DNA from: an uncultured Porphyromonadaceae bacterium
GTDB lineage: Bacteria > Bacteroidota > Bacteroidia > Bacteroidales > CAMTPD01
Length of the DNA: 8,225 nt
Direction of reading: 5' to 3'
Assembly (NCBI GenBank): GCA_947074265.1
Contig: CAMTPD010000042.1
Coordinates: 1 to 8,225 of the forward strand
Of this stretch, positions 1 to 5,880 are shown piece by piece. The stretch's first letter is position 1, and each line of letters opens with the position of its first letter. Both the position numbers and the translations under genes were made by a program. The notes beneath the pieces are model-generated. The model ran no database searches. It saw only the letters and a list, made by a program, of their open reading frames with translations, and was not told the DNA's origin.

Positions 1-47
1 CTACACCAGGACGTACACTCTTTCCCTACACGACGCTCTTCCGATCT
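1..47. other. Illumina TruSeq dual-index adapter contamination (not genomic)
   Basis: Bases 15-47 equal the 33-base TruSeq read-1 primer region (begins ACACTCTTTCCC, ends CTCTTCCGATCT). Bases 1-6 (CTACAC) equal the end of the P5 segment that precedes the i5 index. The eight bases between them, 7-14 (CAGGACGT), match TruSeq i5 index D507 as I remember the list. The order P5 tail, index, read-1 primer is the adapter architecture, so this is untrimmed adapter assembled onto the contig end. True sequence starts at base 48. The adapter also supplies a false stop codon (TAG on the minus strand, bases 1-3) to the truncated ftsI reading frame. Confidence 0.98.
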
Positions 48-1272
48 CCGGAAGTCCTAAATCCATCGGTTGAGCAAAGCCTAGATCTTGAATTTTCTGA
101 ACAAAGCGTTCCGGATCATTCTCATAGGCTCTTAAAATAATTTTTGCCGTACCAATATTCGAAGAGTTCCAGATTGCTTCTTCGGCAGTAAGTACGTGAT
201 ATCCTCCTTTATTCCAGTTGTGGTCGGTCATTTTAGCACCTTTGTACATAAAAATACCCGATCCGGTGTCTACCGAGTCTTGAGGGTTTACGACACCATC
301 TTCAAGAGCTACCATCATAGACGCAACCTTAAACGTTGAGCCGGGCTCCACCTCGTCAGCAATCGCATGATTCATACTTTCGGCATATACGCCTTCACGT
401 ACACGTCCCATGTTAGATATTGCTTTTACTTCACCCGTCTTTACCTCCATTAGTACTACCGTACCATAGTCGGCATCTACCTCCGAAAGCTTATCCATCA
501 ATGCCTTTTCAACAATATCTTGAAGTTTCAAGTCTATCGTTGTGCGAATATCGACCCCATCTACAGGCTCTTGTTCAATTACACGCGCCCAACCTACACC
601 CAGTTTGATACGAGTTGCATAACCATGCTGTCCCTGCAAGAGAGAGTCATAAGCCATTTCGATCCCGTTCTTACCCTTACTGGTTCCATCCTCTTCCAAT
701 TCGCCATAAATATCACCAATCGTACGAGAAGCCAACGTTCCGTATGGCTTTTGACGTTGCACCATTTCTTTGTAGTACAAGCCACTTCGGTTTCTACCTT
801 TGTTGAAAAACGGAAAAGTCTGAACTTCTTTCAAGTCCAGATAAGACACTTTATTTTCATAAAGCGGATAATTGCGGCTCTGCCGGTTATATCCTTTTAA
901 AATATGTTGTTTGTAAGAAGCCGCCGATCTGTTTTTAAATTTTTTGGAAAGCGCAAGAGCCATCGAGTCGATATACTTATTCAGTGTATCTTTTTTGAGC
1001 CCGTCGGCTTTGAAGTCCATATACAGATAATAACGAGGCACACTGGTTGCCATCAGTTTTCCATCGCAAGAATAGATGTTTCCTCTGTTAGGATATACCT
1101 TTACTTTAACAGCTTTCTGTTTTTCGCCTAGTTCGCGCCATTTGTCTCTTTCAACAATCGAAACCTGCAGCGCTTTAAGAACGATCCCAATTACTACCAA
1201 CATCAACAATAGAACGATGACGAAGTAGTTTTTGAGCATGCGGCTATCTTTGTTTTGATTCTCTTTTTCCAT
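48..1272 (-). CDS. ftsI: FtsI-type penicillin-binding protein (septal peptidoglycan transpeptidase), 3' end missing
   Basis: This is a class B penicillin-binding protein that cross-links septal peptidoglycan at the division site, anchored in the inner membrane with its catalytic part in the periplasm. Residue numbers count from a GTG at 1276-1278. There is a short cytoplasmic start, one membrane segment (about 17-36), the RGNIY dimerisation-domain motif (65-69), and a transpeptidase domain from about 245. Ser314 in STFK (314-317) is the acyl-enzyme serine and SSN (372-374) is the second motif. The KTG motif, the rest of the domain and any PASTA domain are missing because native sequence ends at residue 410. 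The frame continues into adapter as residues 411-425 and a false stop. I prefer the ATG at 1270-1272; the GTG overlaps the ftsL TGA as GTGA, so either start shows tight translational linkage. The gene is third in a rsmH-ftsL-ftsI operon. Confidence 0.93.
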
Positions 1273-1274
1273 GT

Positions 1275-1631
1275 TCACCTATATATTTCGATAGGAGGAG
1301 ACGGAGCTATTTGCAAGTCGCTACCATAGTTGTTGAGCAAAGTCTCGATCTGTGACTGACGACTATTTCCCGTAAGTTCGGTCGATAAAGATAACGCTCT
1401 GTATTTCACGTCTCTTAGTTTTACCTCCAATTTGTTGATCTCGCGAAGCTTCTGCATACAAGCATACCGGTTTGCAATCATCAAGAAGGTAAGAACAACG
1501 ATCAATACGATCATTTTGGTATGCTTTAGTACGAAATCCTCTTTTAGAAAGCCTCCACCCAACACATAAGAAGGACTAAGCCGCTTCTCCTTCTTTCGTC
1601 CGGTGCGTCTGTTTCTTTGTGTTGTTTCCAT
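1275..1631 (-). CDS. ftsL: FtsL-like cell division protein (Bacteroidota type)
   Basis: A 118-residue bitopic membrane protein with the form of FtsL, the divisome subunit that, with FtsB and FtsQ, activates FtsW-FtsI. A basic cytoplasmic start rich in Arg and Lys (residues 6-17) precedes one membrane segment (about 39-54). A charged stretch follows with heptad-like spacing (about 58-87), expected to form a periplasmic coiled coil, and then a short proline-containing tail. FtsL sequences are poorly conserved, so the call rests on topology, length and position between rsmH and ftsI. The start lies 13 bp after the rsmH stop with no clear Shine-Dalgarno sequence, as is usual in Bacteroidota. Its TGA stop overlaps a GTG that could start ftsI. 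Confidence 0.85.
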   Translation of the reverse strand: METTQRNRRTGRKKEKRLSPSYVLGGGFLKEDFVLKHTKMIVLIVVLTFLMIANRYACMQKLREINKLEVKLRDVKYRALSLSTELTGNSRQSQIETLLNNYGSDLQIAPSPPIEIYR

Positions 1632-1644
1632 AATATGTTACAAT

Positions 1645-2586
1645 TTATAGTTTTTCGGCAATACGTAGCTTAGCGCTTCGAGATCTCGGATTTTCTTCGA
1701 GTTCCTCTTTAGTAGGCACGATAACCTTATTGTTGATTAGTTTAAAAGGAGAGAGTATTCTACCATAAAAATCCTGCTCAATTTTGCCCTCGAAGTTTCC
1801 TGCTTTTAGAAAGTTTTTAACCAATCGATCCTCTAGCGAGTGATATGTAATTACGACAAGTCTGCCACCACTATTGAGAAGTTTTTTCGATTGCTCCAGC
1901 ATATCTTTCAAAGCTCCCATTTCGTCGTTTACCTCGATACGTAAAGCTTGAAATGCCTGAGCCAGGAAGCGTTTTTCCTTATCTTTGCCAACAAATGGCT
2001 TTAAGATTTCGAGAAACTCACCGATGGTTTTTATTTTTTGTTGTTCACGTCTAATAGCAATAGCCTTAGCCAATCGGCGTGAGCTTTTGATCTCACCATA
2101 TAAGAAAAAAACATCCGCCAATTTCTCTTCCGAGTATGTATTTAGAATATCCGAAGCATTCATTCCCGAGCGCATGTTCATACGCATATCAAGGACTCCG
2201 TCAAAGCGAAACGAGAAACCTCTGTCTTCGGCATCAAAGTGATGAGATGAAACACCTAGATCGGCCAAAACGCCGTCAACAGCTTCAACGTTGTGATACT
2301 TCATGAAGTTTTCGATGTATCTAAAATTGCTGCGAACAAAAGTGAAGTGTTTGTTGTTGATGATGTTGCGTTCGGCATCTGCATCTTGATCAAAGCCATA
2401 AAGCATACCTTTTCCACTAAGTTGCTTTACAATTTCTTTCGAGTGTCCGCCCCCGCCAAAGGTAACATCGATGTATACACCTTCCGGATTGATATTCAGT
2501 CCGTCTACGCTTTCTTGTAAAAGAACAGGCTTATGATAACCTTCTTCTTTTTTGATTGGTTTTATAGTTGAGTTGCTGTTTGCCAT
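1645..2586 (-). CDS. rsmH: 16S rRNA (cytosine(1402)-N(4))-methyltransferase RsmH (MraW)
   Basis: RsmH methylates N4 of C1402 in the decoding centre of 16S rRNA, using S-adenosylmethionine, in the cytoplasm. The 313-residue length is normal for the family. Visible family motifs are the HKPVLLQESV start (18-27), the SAM-binding loop DVTFGGGGHS (40-49), the acidic FDQD (65-68), DGVLADLGVSS (104-114), the RGFSFRFDGVLDMRM block (122-136), QALRIEVNDE (213-222) and YHSLEDR (248-254). Together these make the assignment secure. It is the first dcw gene here. mraZ, which often precedes rsmH, is not present upstream; a 426-bp noncoding region and a divergent operon lie there instead. No perfect TAnnTTTG promoter was found upstream on this strand, so the promoter is unassigned. 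Confidence 0.97.
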   Translation of the reverse strand: MANSNSTIKPIKKEEGYHKPVLLQESVDGLNINPEGVYIDVTFGGGGHSKEIVKQLSGKGMLYGFDQDADAERNIINNKHFTFVRSNFRYIENFMKYHNVEAVDGVLADLGVSSHHFDAEDRGFSFRFDGVLDMRMNMRSGMNASDILNTYSEEKLADVFFLYGEIKSSRRLAKAIAIRREQQKIKTIGEFLEILKPFVGKDKEKRFLAQAFQALRIEVNDEMGALKDMLEQSKKLLNSGGRLVVITYHSLEDRLVKNFLKAGNFEGKIEQDFYGRILSPFKLINNKVIVPTKEELEENPRSRSAKLRIAEKL

Positions 2587-2683
2587 TGTTTTTTTATCTT
2601 ATTGGAGAAATACCGTATTGAAAAACCAAATTGTAAATTTTAAAATAAACACAGAGTGCTACACTATTTGACTTTATTTAATT

Positions 2684-2719
2684 CGTATTCAATACGCTAC
2701 AAATAATGTATTCTGAATA
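2684..2719. repeat. Pair of short palindromes sharing GTATTC
   Basis: CGTATTCAATACG (2684-2696) is a perfect 6+1+6 inverted repeat. TATTCTGAATA (2709-2719) is a perfect 5+1+5 inverted repeat. Their centres (2690 and 2714) are 24 bp apart and both contain GTATTC on the plus strand. A related half-site, CGTATTG, sits at 2614-2620. The arrangement could be an operator for a dimeric regulator of rsmH or of the divergent operon, but short AT-rich palindromes also arise by chance. Confidence 0.3.
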
Positions 2720-2931
2720 ATTTTTCACGAAGTCTATAACAGTTTTACACAAAAAACAGACAGAATAGCTTGTAAAATTAAGCATTTCTGTAGTTAGCCC
2801 CATAAAATAACAAATTATTTTTCCTTAAAGTTATCAATAAGATGTATAATATTTTAAGATGTTGAAAAACAAAAGATTATAAAATTGTGCGTGATTCATT
2901 GTAGTAGCTAAAGATCTGTTATTAACGCACG

Positions 2932-2947
2932 TGTTTCACGTAAAAAA
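2932..2947 (+). promoter_or_regulatory. Degenerate parS-like site
   Basis: TGTTTCACGTAAAAAA matches the widely conserved chromosomal ParB site TGTTTCACGTGAAACA at 14 of 16 positions. The left half is perfect; the right half differs at two positions, one of them inside the central CACGTG. The same bases overlap a smaller dyad, ACGTG-TTT-CACGT (2929-2941). It could be a weak ParB site, an operator, or coincidence. Confidence 0.25.
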
Positions 2948-2981
2948 ACATATCATTTATAGTGCTTTCGATTAATAAATA

Positions 2982-2989
2982 TATCTTTG
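2982..2989 (+). promoter_or_regulatory. Bacteroidota -7 promoter element for the acyltransferase operon
   Basis: TATCTTTG fits TAnnTTTG exactly, 23 bp before the ATG of the first acyltransferase gene. Transcription would start near 2995, giving a leader of roughly 18-20 bases. No clear TTG or TTTG lies about 20 bp upstream, so the -33 element is weak or absent. Confidence 0.5.
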
Positions 2990-3012
2990 TCGCCGCAGAA
3001 TAGATCCAAATA

Positions 3013-3837
3013 ATGGAAAAAGAAGGCGTTCAATTGATAAATATAGAGCAAGTTGTAGCGAAAAAGGCTCCGGCTGCGTACAAAAAGATTCCCAATTTTG
3101 TTTTCACTATCTTGAAGAATACGATTCATCAAGACGAGCTAAATCATCTTATCCTTACCCATAAAGACAAGGATGGAGTTGCATTTATGCAAGCTATGGT
3201 AGAAGAGTTTAAACTAAATCTTGAAGTTGTAAACGAAAATAACATTCCGGACGAAGGTAAATTCACGTTTGTATCTAATCATCCGTTGGGCGGGTTAGAC
3301 GGGATTTGCTTATCGGCTCTGCTAGGAGCAAAATACAACGGTCATGTACGCTATTTGGTCAATGACTTGTTGATGTTTATCCCTAATCTAAGATCCATTT
3401 TCATCCCTGTCAACAAACACGGAGCCCAAGCTAAAAAGGCTGCCGATCTCATCAATAGTACATACGCATCCGACAATCAGGTAATCACCTTTCCTTCAGG
3501 AATGGTGTCGCGTAATACTGGAGGTAAGATTGTAGATATGGAATGGAAGAAATCTTTTATTCAGAAATCTGTCGAGTATCAAAGAGATATAATCCCGGTT
3601 TATTTCGAAGCCAAAAATAGCGGAATATTCTATTCACTAGCCAATCTTCGCAAGAAACTAGGCATCAAGCTCAATTATGAAATGATTCTATTGCCCGATG
3701 AAATGTTTAAGAATACCGGCAATACATTTCGTATTCATTTTGGCAAACCCATTCCATGGCAACACTTCGATGAGTCGAAAACTCAAAAGCAGTGGGCTGC
3801 TTGGGTGAAAGAAATCGTTTACAATCTCAGCAAATAA
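3013..3837 (+). CDS. glsA: PlsC-like O-acyltransferase, probable GlsA (glycine/amino-acid lipid synthesis)
   Basis: This 274-residue lysophospholipid-type acyltransferase probably adds a second fatty acyl chain to the hydroxyl of a 3-hydroxy-acyl amino acid, forming a mature glycine lipid or related lipid. Visible motifs are NHPLGGLDG (89-97), which holds the presumed catalytic His90 and Asp96; VITFPSGMVSR (157-167), corresponding to the FPEGT substrate-binding block; DIIPVYF (192-198); and IHFGKPIP (241-248). Five residues separate His and Asp, where the classic PlsC motif has four. No membrane segment is obvious, so peripheral attachment at the inner membrane is likely. The next gene starts 7 bp after the stop and encodes the matching N-acyltransferase. 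This pairing is the main reason to prefer GlsA over a 1-acyl-glycerol-3-phosphate acyltransferase. The symbol is inferred from family and pairing, and the substrate cannot be read from sequence. Confidence 0.75.
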   Translation: MEKEGVQLINIEQVVAKKAPAAYKKIPNFVFTILKNTIHQDELNHLILTHKDKDGVAFMQAMVEEFKLNLEVVNENNIPDEGKFTFVSNHPLGGLDGICLSALLGAKYNGHVRYLVNDLLMFIPNLRSIFIPVNKHGAQAKKAADLINSTYASDNQVITFPSGMVSRNTGGKIVDMEWKKSFIQKSVEYQRDIIPVYFEAKNSGIFYSLANLRKKLGIKLNYEMILLPDEMFKNTGNTFRIHFGKPIPWQHFDESKTQKQWAAWVKEIVYNLSK

Positions 3838-3844
3838 ACTGTTT

Positions 3845-4816
3845 ATGCAAGATATCATTAAACCTGTTGATGTAGAATTAATAAAGTCTGAACTAACCAG
3901 TGACAAGTTTCTACGAAAAACAAACAAGGCAAATAACGAACTATATATCATAACTCATCACGACTCTCCCAATGTGATGCGTGAAATCGGACGTCTTCGT
4001 GAGATTGCGTTTCGATTCTATGGAGGAGGTACCGGACAAGAAGTCGATATCGACGAATACGATACCAACGAAGAAGCCCCAGACCGTCAGTTGATCGGAT
4101 GGTGTCCCGAATCAGAAAAGATTCTAGGTGGTTACCGATTCATTTGCGGTAGCGATGTAATCTTCGAAAAAAACGGTCAGCCTTATTTGGCCACTTCACA
4201 CATGTTCGATTTTTCCGAGGAATTTATCAAAGACTATCTTCCCTATACGGTTGAGTTGGGACGTTCATTCGTAACCCTGGAGTTTCAATCTACGCTCAAC
4301 TCCAAGAAAGGGGTATTCGTACTCGACAACTTATGGGACGGACTTGGCGCCCTGTCTGTAATCGATCCGTCGCTCAAGTATTTCTTTGGAAAAATGACGA
4401 TGTACGATACCTATAATAAGGACGCACGCGACATGGTGCTATACTTCTTAAAGAAGCATTTTCCAGATCCGGACAACTTGGTTGTACCTATTCAGCCGTT
4501 GCCTACACAGATGGACATCAACAAGATGGAAGCACTTTTCAATAAAGATAACTACAAAGACAACTATAAAGTACTCAATACAGAGGTGCGTAAATTCGGT
4601 ATCAATATCCCACCGTTGGTAAGTGCCTATATGAGCTTGTCGCCTAATATGAAAGTATTTGGAACAGCTATCAACGACGAATTTGGAAACGTTGAAGAGA
4701 CAGGAATCCTAATCACCATTTGCGATATTCTCGAAGACAAGCGCAAGCGTCACATGGAGTCGTTCCTCCTCGAAAACGACGACGTACGTTCATTGATCAA
4801 AACAAAGCTGGTATAA
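3845..4816 (+). CDS. glsB: GNAT-like N-acyltransferase, probable GlsB (OlsB-related), amino-acid lipid synthesis
   Basis: A 323-residue protein of the OlsB/GlsB group within the GNAT-like fold, often annotated as a hemolysin or GNAT family protein. It is expected to transfer a 3-hydroxy-acyl chain from acyl carrier protein to the amino group of glycine, or of ornithine or another amino acid: the first step of lyso-amino-acid lipid synthesis. Family signatures are LREIAFRFYGGGTG (51-64), a GGYRF strand (95-99), ELGRSFV (137-143) and the LWDGLGAL...YFFG segment (163-182). The C-terminal 100 or so residues extend beyond the core fold. The gene starts 7 bp after the O-acyltransferase stop without a clear Shine-Dalgarno sequence, so the two are almost certainly cotranscribed. 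Known Bacteroides glycine-lipid genes form the same pair. Which amino acid is used here is not decided by the sequence. Confidence 0.8.
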   Translation: MQDIIKPVDVELIKSELTSDKFLRKTNKANNELYIITHHDSPNVMREIGRLREIAFRFYGGGTGQEVDIDEYDTNEEAPDRQLIGWCPESEKILGGYRFICGSDVIFEKNGQPYLATSHMFDFSEEFIKDYLPYTVELGRSFVTLEFQSTLNSKKGVFVLDNLWDGLGALSVIDPSLKYFFGKMTMYDTYNKDARDMVLYFLKKHFPDPDNLVVPIQPLPTQMDINKMEALFNKDNYKDNYKVLNTEVRKFGINIPPLVSAYMSLSPNMKVFGTAINDEFGNVEETGILITICDILEDKRKRHMESFLLENDDVRSLIKTKLV

Positions 4817-4836
4817 GCTTAAGACATACAATACGT

Positions 4837-4872
4837 AAAAAAGGCATCCACTCTATAGTGGATGCCTTTTTT
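4837..4872. terminator. Perfect bidirectional intrinsic terminator
   Basis: A 16-bp perfect inverted repeat (4837-4852 with 4857-4872) closes a 4-base CTAT loop. Its core is GGCATCCACT, the plus strand ends in six T, and six A precede the stem, so it also works on the minus strand. It lies between the plus-strand acyltransferase operon (stop at 4816) and the minus-strand cupin gene (stop at 4890), and can end both transcripts. Confidence 0.93.
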
Positions 4873-4889
4873 ATTCCATGCCTGGAATC

Positions 4890-5348
4890 TTACCAAGTTA
4901 CAGGTTCGTTTAAGATTTCCCCATCGGTTACATCTTGTGCATCAAATGATTTAGCCTTGTACTGTATGCAAATCATAATCAGAGGTTCATTACCGTTGTT
5001 ACGTACCGAGCGTTTACCCTCCGGAGCCACACGGATCATGTCTCCTTCAGAAATAGCAAATACCTTACCATCAACTTGAAACTCACCAGTTCCTTTCGTG
5101 AAAATGTAAAGCTCCTCATGGGTTTTGTGCGTATGCAAAAAAGAGACACCACTACCTGGTTCAAATTGTTGAAGTGAAACCTCGGCCCCGGTCATTCGCA
5201 AGTCATTCCCTACAAATACTTTTCCCGGGATTTCTACCCCGGGTGCTATCGTCAATTTATACTCGTTTAAAGTATCAAGCTTACCGATACGTACGGCAGT
5301 AAAGTTTTTTCCTTCTTTCAACTGTTCAATTTTCTTTTCGGATTTCAT
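4890..5348 (-). CDS. Small cupin-domain protein
   Basis: A 152-residue single-domain cupin, a beta-barrel fold that usually holds one metal ion. Cupin motif 1 is clear: GVSFLHTHKTHEE (67-79), with His72, His74 and Glu78 as probable metal ligands, followed by GTGEF (86-90). Motif 2 (GDMIRVAPEGKRSVRNN, 102-118) has the expected Gly, Pro, Gly and Asn spacing, but Ser114 stands where the fourth ligand His usually sits. Metal binding may therefore be altered. No signal peptide or membrane segment is seen, so the protein is probably cytoplasmic. Substrate and reaction cannot be read from sequence; isomerase, dioxygenase-like or sugar/quinone-related roles are all possible. It is divergent from an HxlR-type regulator (143 bp between the outermost possible starts), which is its likely controller, and convergent with the acyltransferase operon. 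Confidence 0.85.
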   Translation of the reverse strand: MKSEKKIEQLKEGKNFTAVRIGKLDTLNEYKLTIAPGVEIPGKVFVGNDLRMTGAEVSLQQFEPGSGVSFLHTHKTHEELYIFTKGTGEFQVDGKVFAISEGDMIRVAPEGKRSVRNNGNEPLIMICIQYKAKSFDAQDVTDGEILNEPVTW

Positions 5349-5398
5349 ACGTTTTGTTGTATTAGTTACTAAAATAAAGTTTGTTACTTTTGTAGAGG

Positions 5399-5430
5399 CA
5401 AATATAGATGTCGTTCATTAACAATGCAAT
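5399..5430 (-). promoter_or_regulatory. Promoter of the cupin gene
   Basis: Read on the minus strand, bases 5406-5399 give TATATTTG, an exact TAnnTTTG element. Bases 5430-5427 give ATTG, a -33 type element 20 bp upstream. Transcription would start near 5393, leaving a leader of about 45 bases before the cupin ATG at 5348. A plus-strand TACTTTTG (5385-5392), which also fits TAnnTTTG, lies next to the predicted start point and may serve a second transcript or be part of an operator. Confidence 0.55.
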
Positions 5431-5438
5431 ACGGAACT

Positions 5439-5472
5439 TTTGCGTAAGAGACTTACCTCGAAGTTAGTATTG
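5439..5472 (+). promoter_or_regulatory. Candidate promoter of the HxlR-family gene
   Basis: TTTG (5439-5442) and TAGTATTG (5465-5472) are 22 bp apart. The second differs from TAnnTTTG at one position. It would start transcription just before the AAGGA ribosome site at 5482-5486. An alternative is TACTTTTG at 5385-5392, which matches better but lacks a well-placed -33 element and would give a leader of about 100 bases. Confidence 0.35.
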
Positions 5473-5481
5473 TTGAAAATC

Positions 5482-5486
5482 AAGGA
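5482..5486 (+). promoter_or_regulatory. Ribosome binding site deciding the HxlR-family start
   Basis: AAGGA lies 8 bases before the ATG at 5495 and only 5 before the adjacent GTG at 5492. The spacing and the codon favour ATG at 5495. It is one of few Shine-Dalgarno-like sites in this window. Confidence 0.6.
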
Positions 5487-5494
5487 AACAAGTG

Positions 5495-5824
5495 ATGAAA
5501 AAAAAAGAAAATTTTTGTCCCGTGCGTGATATACTCGATCATATAGGAGATACATGGTCGGTTTTGATTCTATTAGAGTTAGAAAAAGGTGAAGTTATGC
5601 GATTCACACACTTATCGGGTAGCATTCCGGATATATCACAAAAGATGCTTACCATAACACTTCGTTCGCTCGAGCAGCATAAGCTCATAACCCGTACAAT
5701 TTATCCCGAGGTACCTCCACGTGTAGAATATGCTCTTTCGGATGCTGGCAAAACCCTGCTTCCCCATATTCAGGCTCTGGTAGGGTGGGCATTGCAGCAC
5801 CAAGCAGCCTGTATGCAAGAGTAA
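5495..5824 (+). CDS. HxlR-family winged helix-turn-helix transcriptional regulator
   Basis: A small DNA-binding regulator (109 residues from the ATG at 5495) of the HxlR/YodB/HypR family, which binds as a dimer. The family start CPVRDILDHIGDTWSVLIL is complete, followed by the recognition helix region around ISQKMLTITLRSLEQHKLI. The wing follows around RTIYPEVPPRVEYALSDAGKTLLP, and then a C-terminal dimerisation helix. The cysteine at residue 8 (9 if the GTG is used) is at the position that acts as an electrophile or thiol sensor in YodB, HypR and QorR. Sensing by this protein is an inference from that. Two other cysteines are absent apart from one near the C-terminus. The divergent cupin gene is the obvious target, and autoregulation is usual in the family. 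A GTG at 5492 is a less likely start. Confidence 0.92.
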   Translation: MKKKENFCPVRDILDHIGDTWSVLILLELEKGEVMRFTHLSGSIPDISQKMLTITLRSLEQHKLITRTIYPEVPPRVEYALSDAGKTLLPHIQALVGWALQHQAACMQE

Positions 5825-5838
5825 AGTTTGTTTCTATT

Positions 5839-5880
5839 AGGGCTGGTCAATGACTGTCAGAGGCGGAGCCTTCTTTTTTT
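5839..5880 (+). terminator. Terminator-like hairpin after the HxlR-family gene
   Basis: AGGGCT (5839-5844) pairs with AGCCTT (5867-5872), one pair being G-T, and encloses a smaller TGAC-T-GTCA hairpin (5851-5859). A run of seven T follows at 5874-5880. A competing short stem, AGGC-GGA-GCCT (5861-5871), also lies directly before the T run. It begins 15 bases after the stop codon. Confidence 0.55.

Larger units (their letters stand above)
2587..3012. other. 426-bp AT-rich divergent intergenic region, no gene seen
   Basis: The region separates the divergent rsmH and acyltransferase operons. I see no convincing ORF, tRNA or mraZ remnant. It holds two short odd-centred palindromes (2684-2696 and 2709-2719), a 16-base near match to the ParB site parS (2932-2947), and a -7 type promoter element for the plus-strand operon (2982-2989). 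Most of the rest is low-complexity A/T sequence. Promoters for both operons must lie here. Confidence 0.7.

Noticed and set aside
1..47. Reading the last 15 residues of the ftsI frame as a real C-terminus
   Set aside because: They are encoded by Illumina adapter; the protein also lacks KTG, so the gene is truncated by the contig end.
420..1131. Several open frames of 60-126 codons on the plus strand opposite ftsI
   Set aside because: They are antisense to a well-supported gene and lack recognisable motifs.
1985..2520. Plus-strand open frames of 75-85 codons opposite rsmH
   Set aside because: Shadows of the rsmH reading frame; rsmH has all its family motifs.
2587..3012. Possible small RNA or riboswitch in the long intergenic region
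   Set aside because: Only short palindromes are present; no extended structure and no terminator with a T run.
3688..3951. An 87-codon minus-strand frame across the junction of the two acyltransferase genes
   Set aside because: Antisense to both genes, with no supporting motif.
4720..5079. A 119-codon plus-strand frame across the end of the N-acyltransferase gene, the terminator and the cupin gene
   Set aside because: It runs through a perfect terminator hairpin and opposite the cupin gene, and its translation looks like no protein family.
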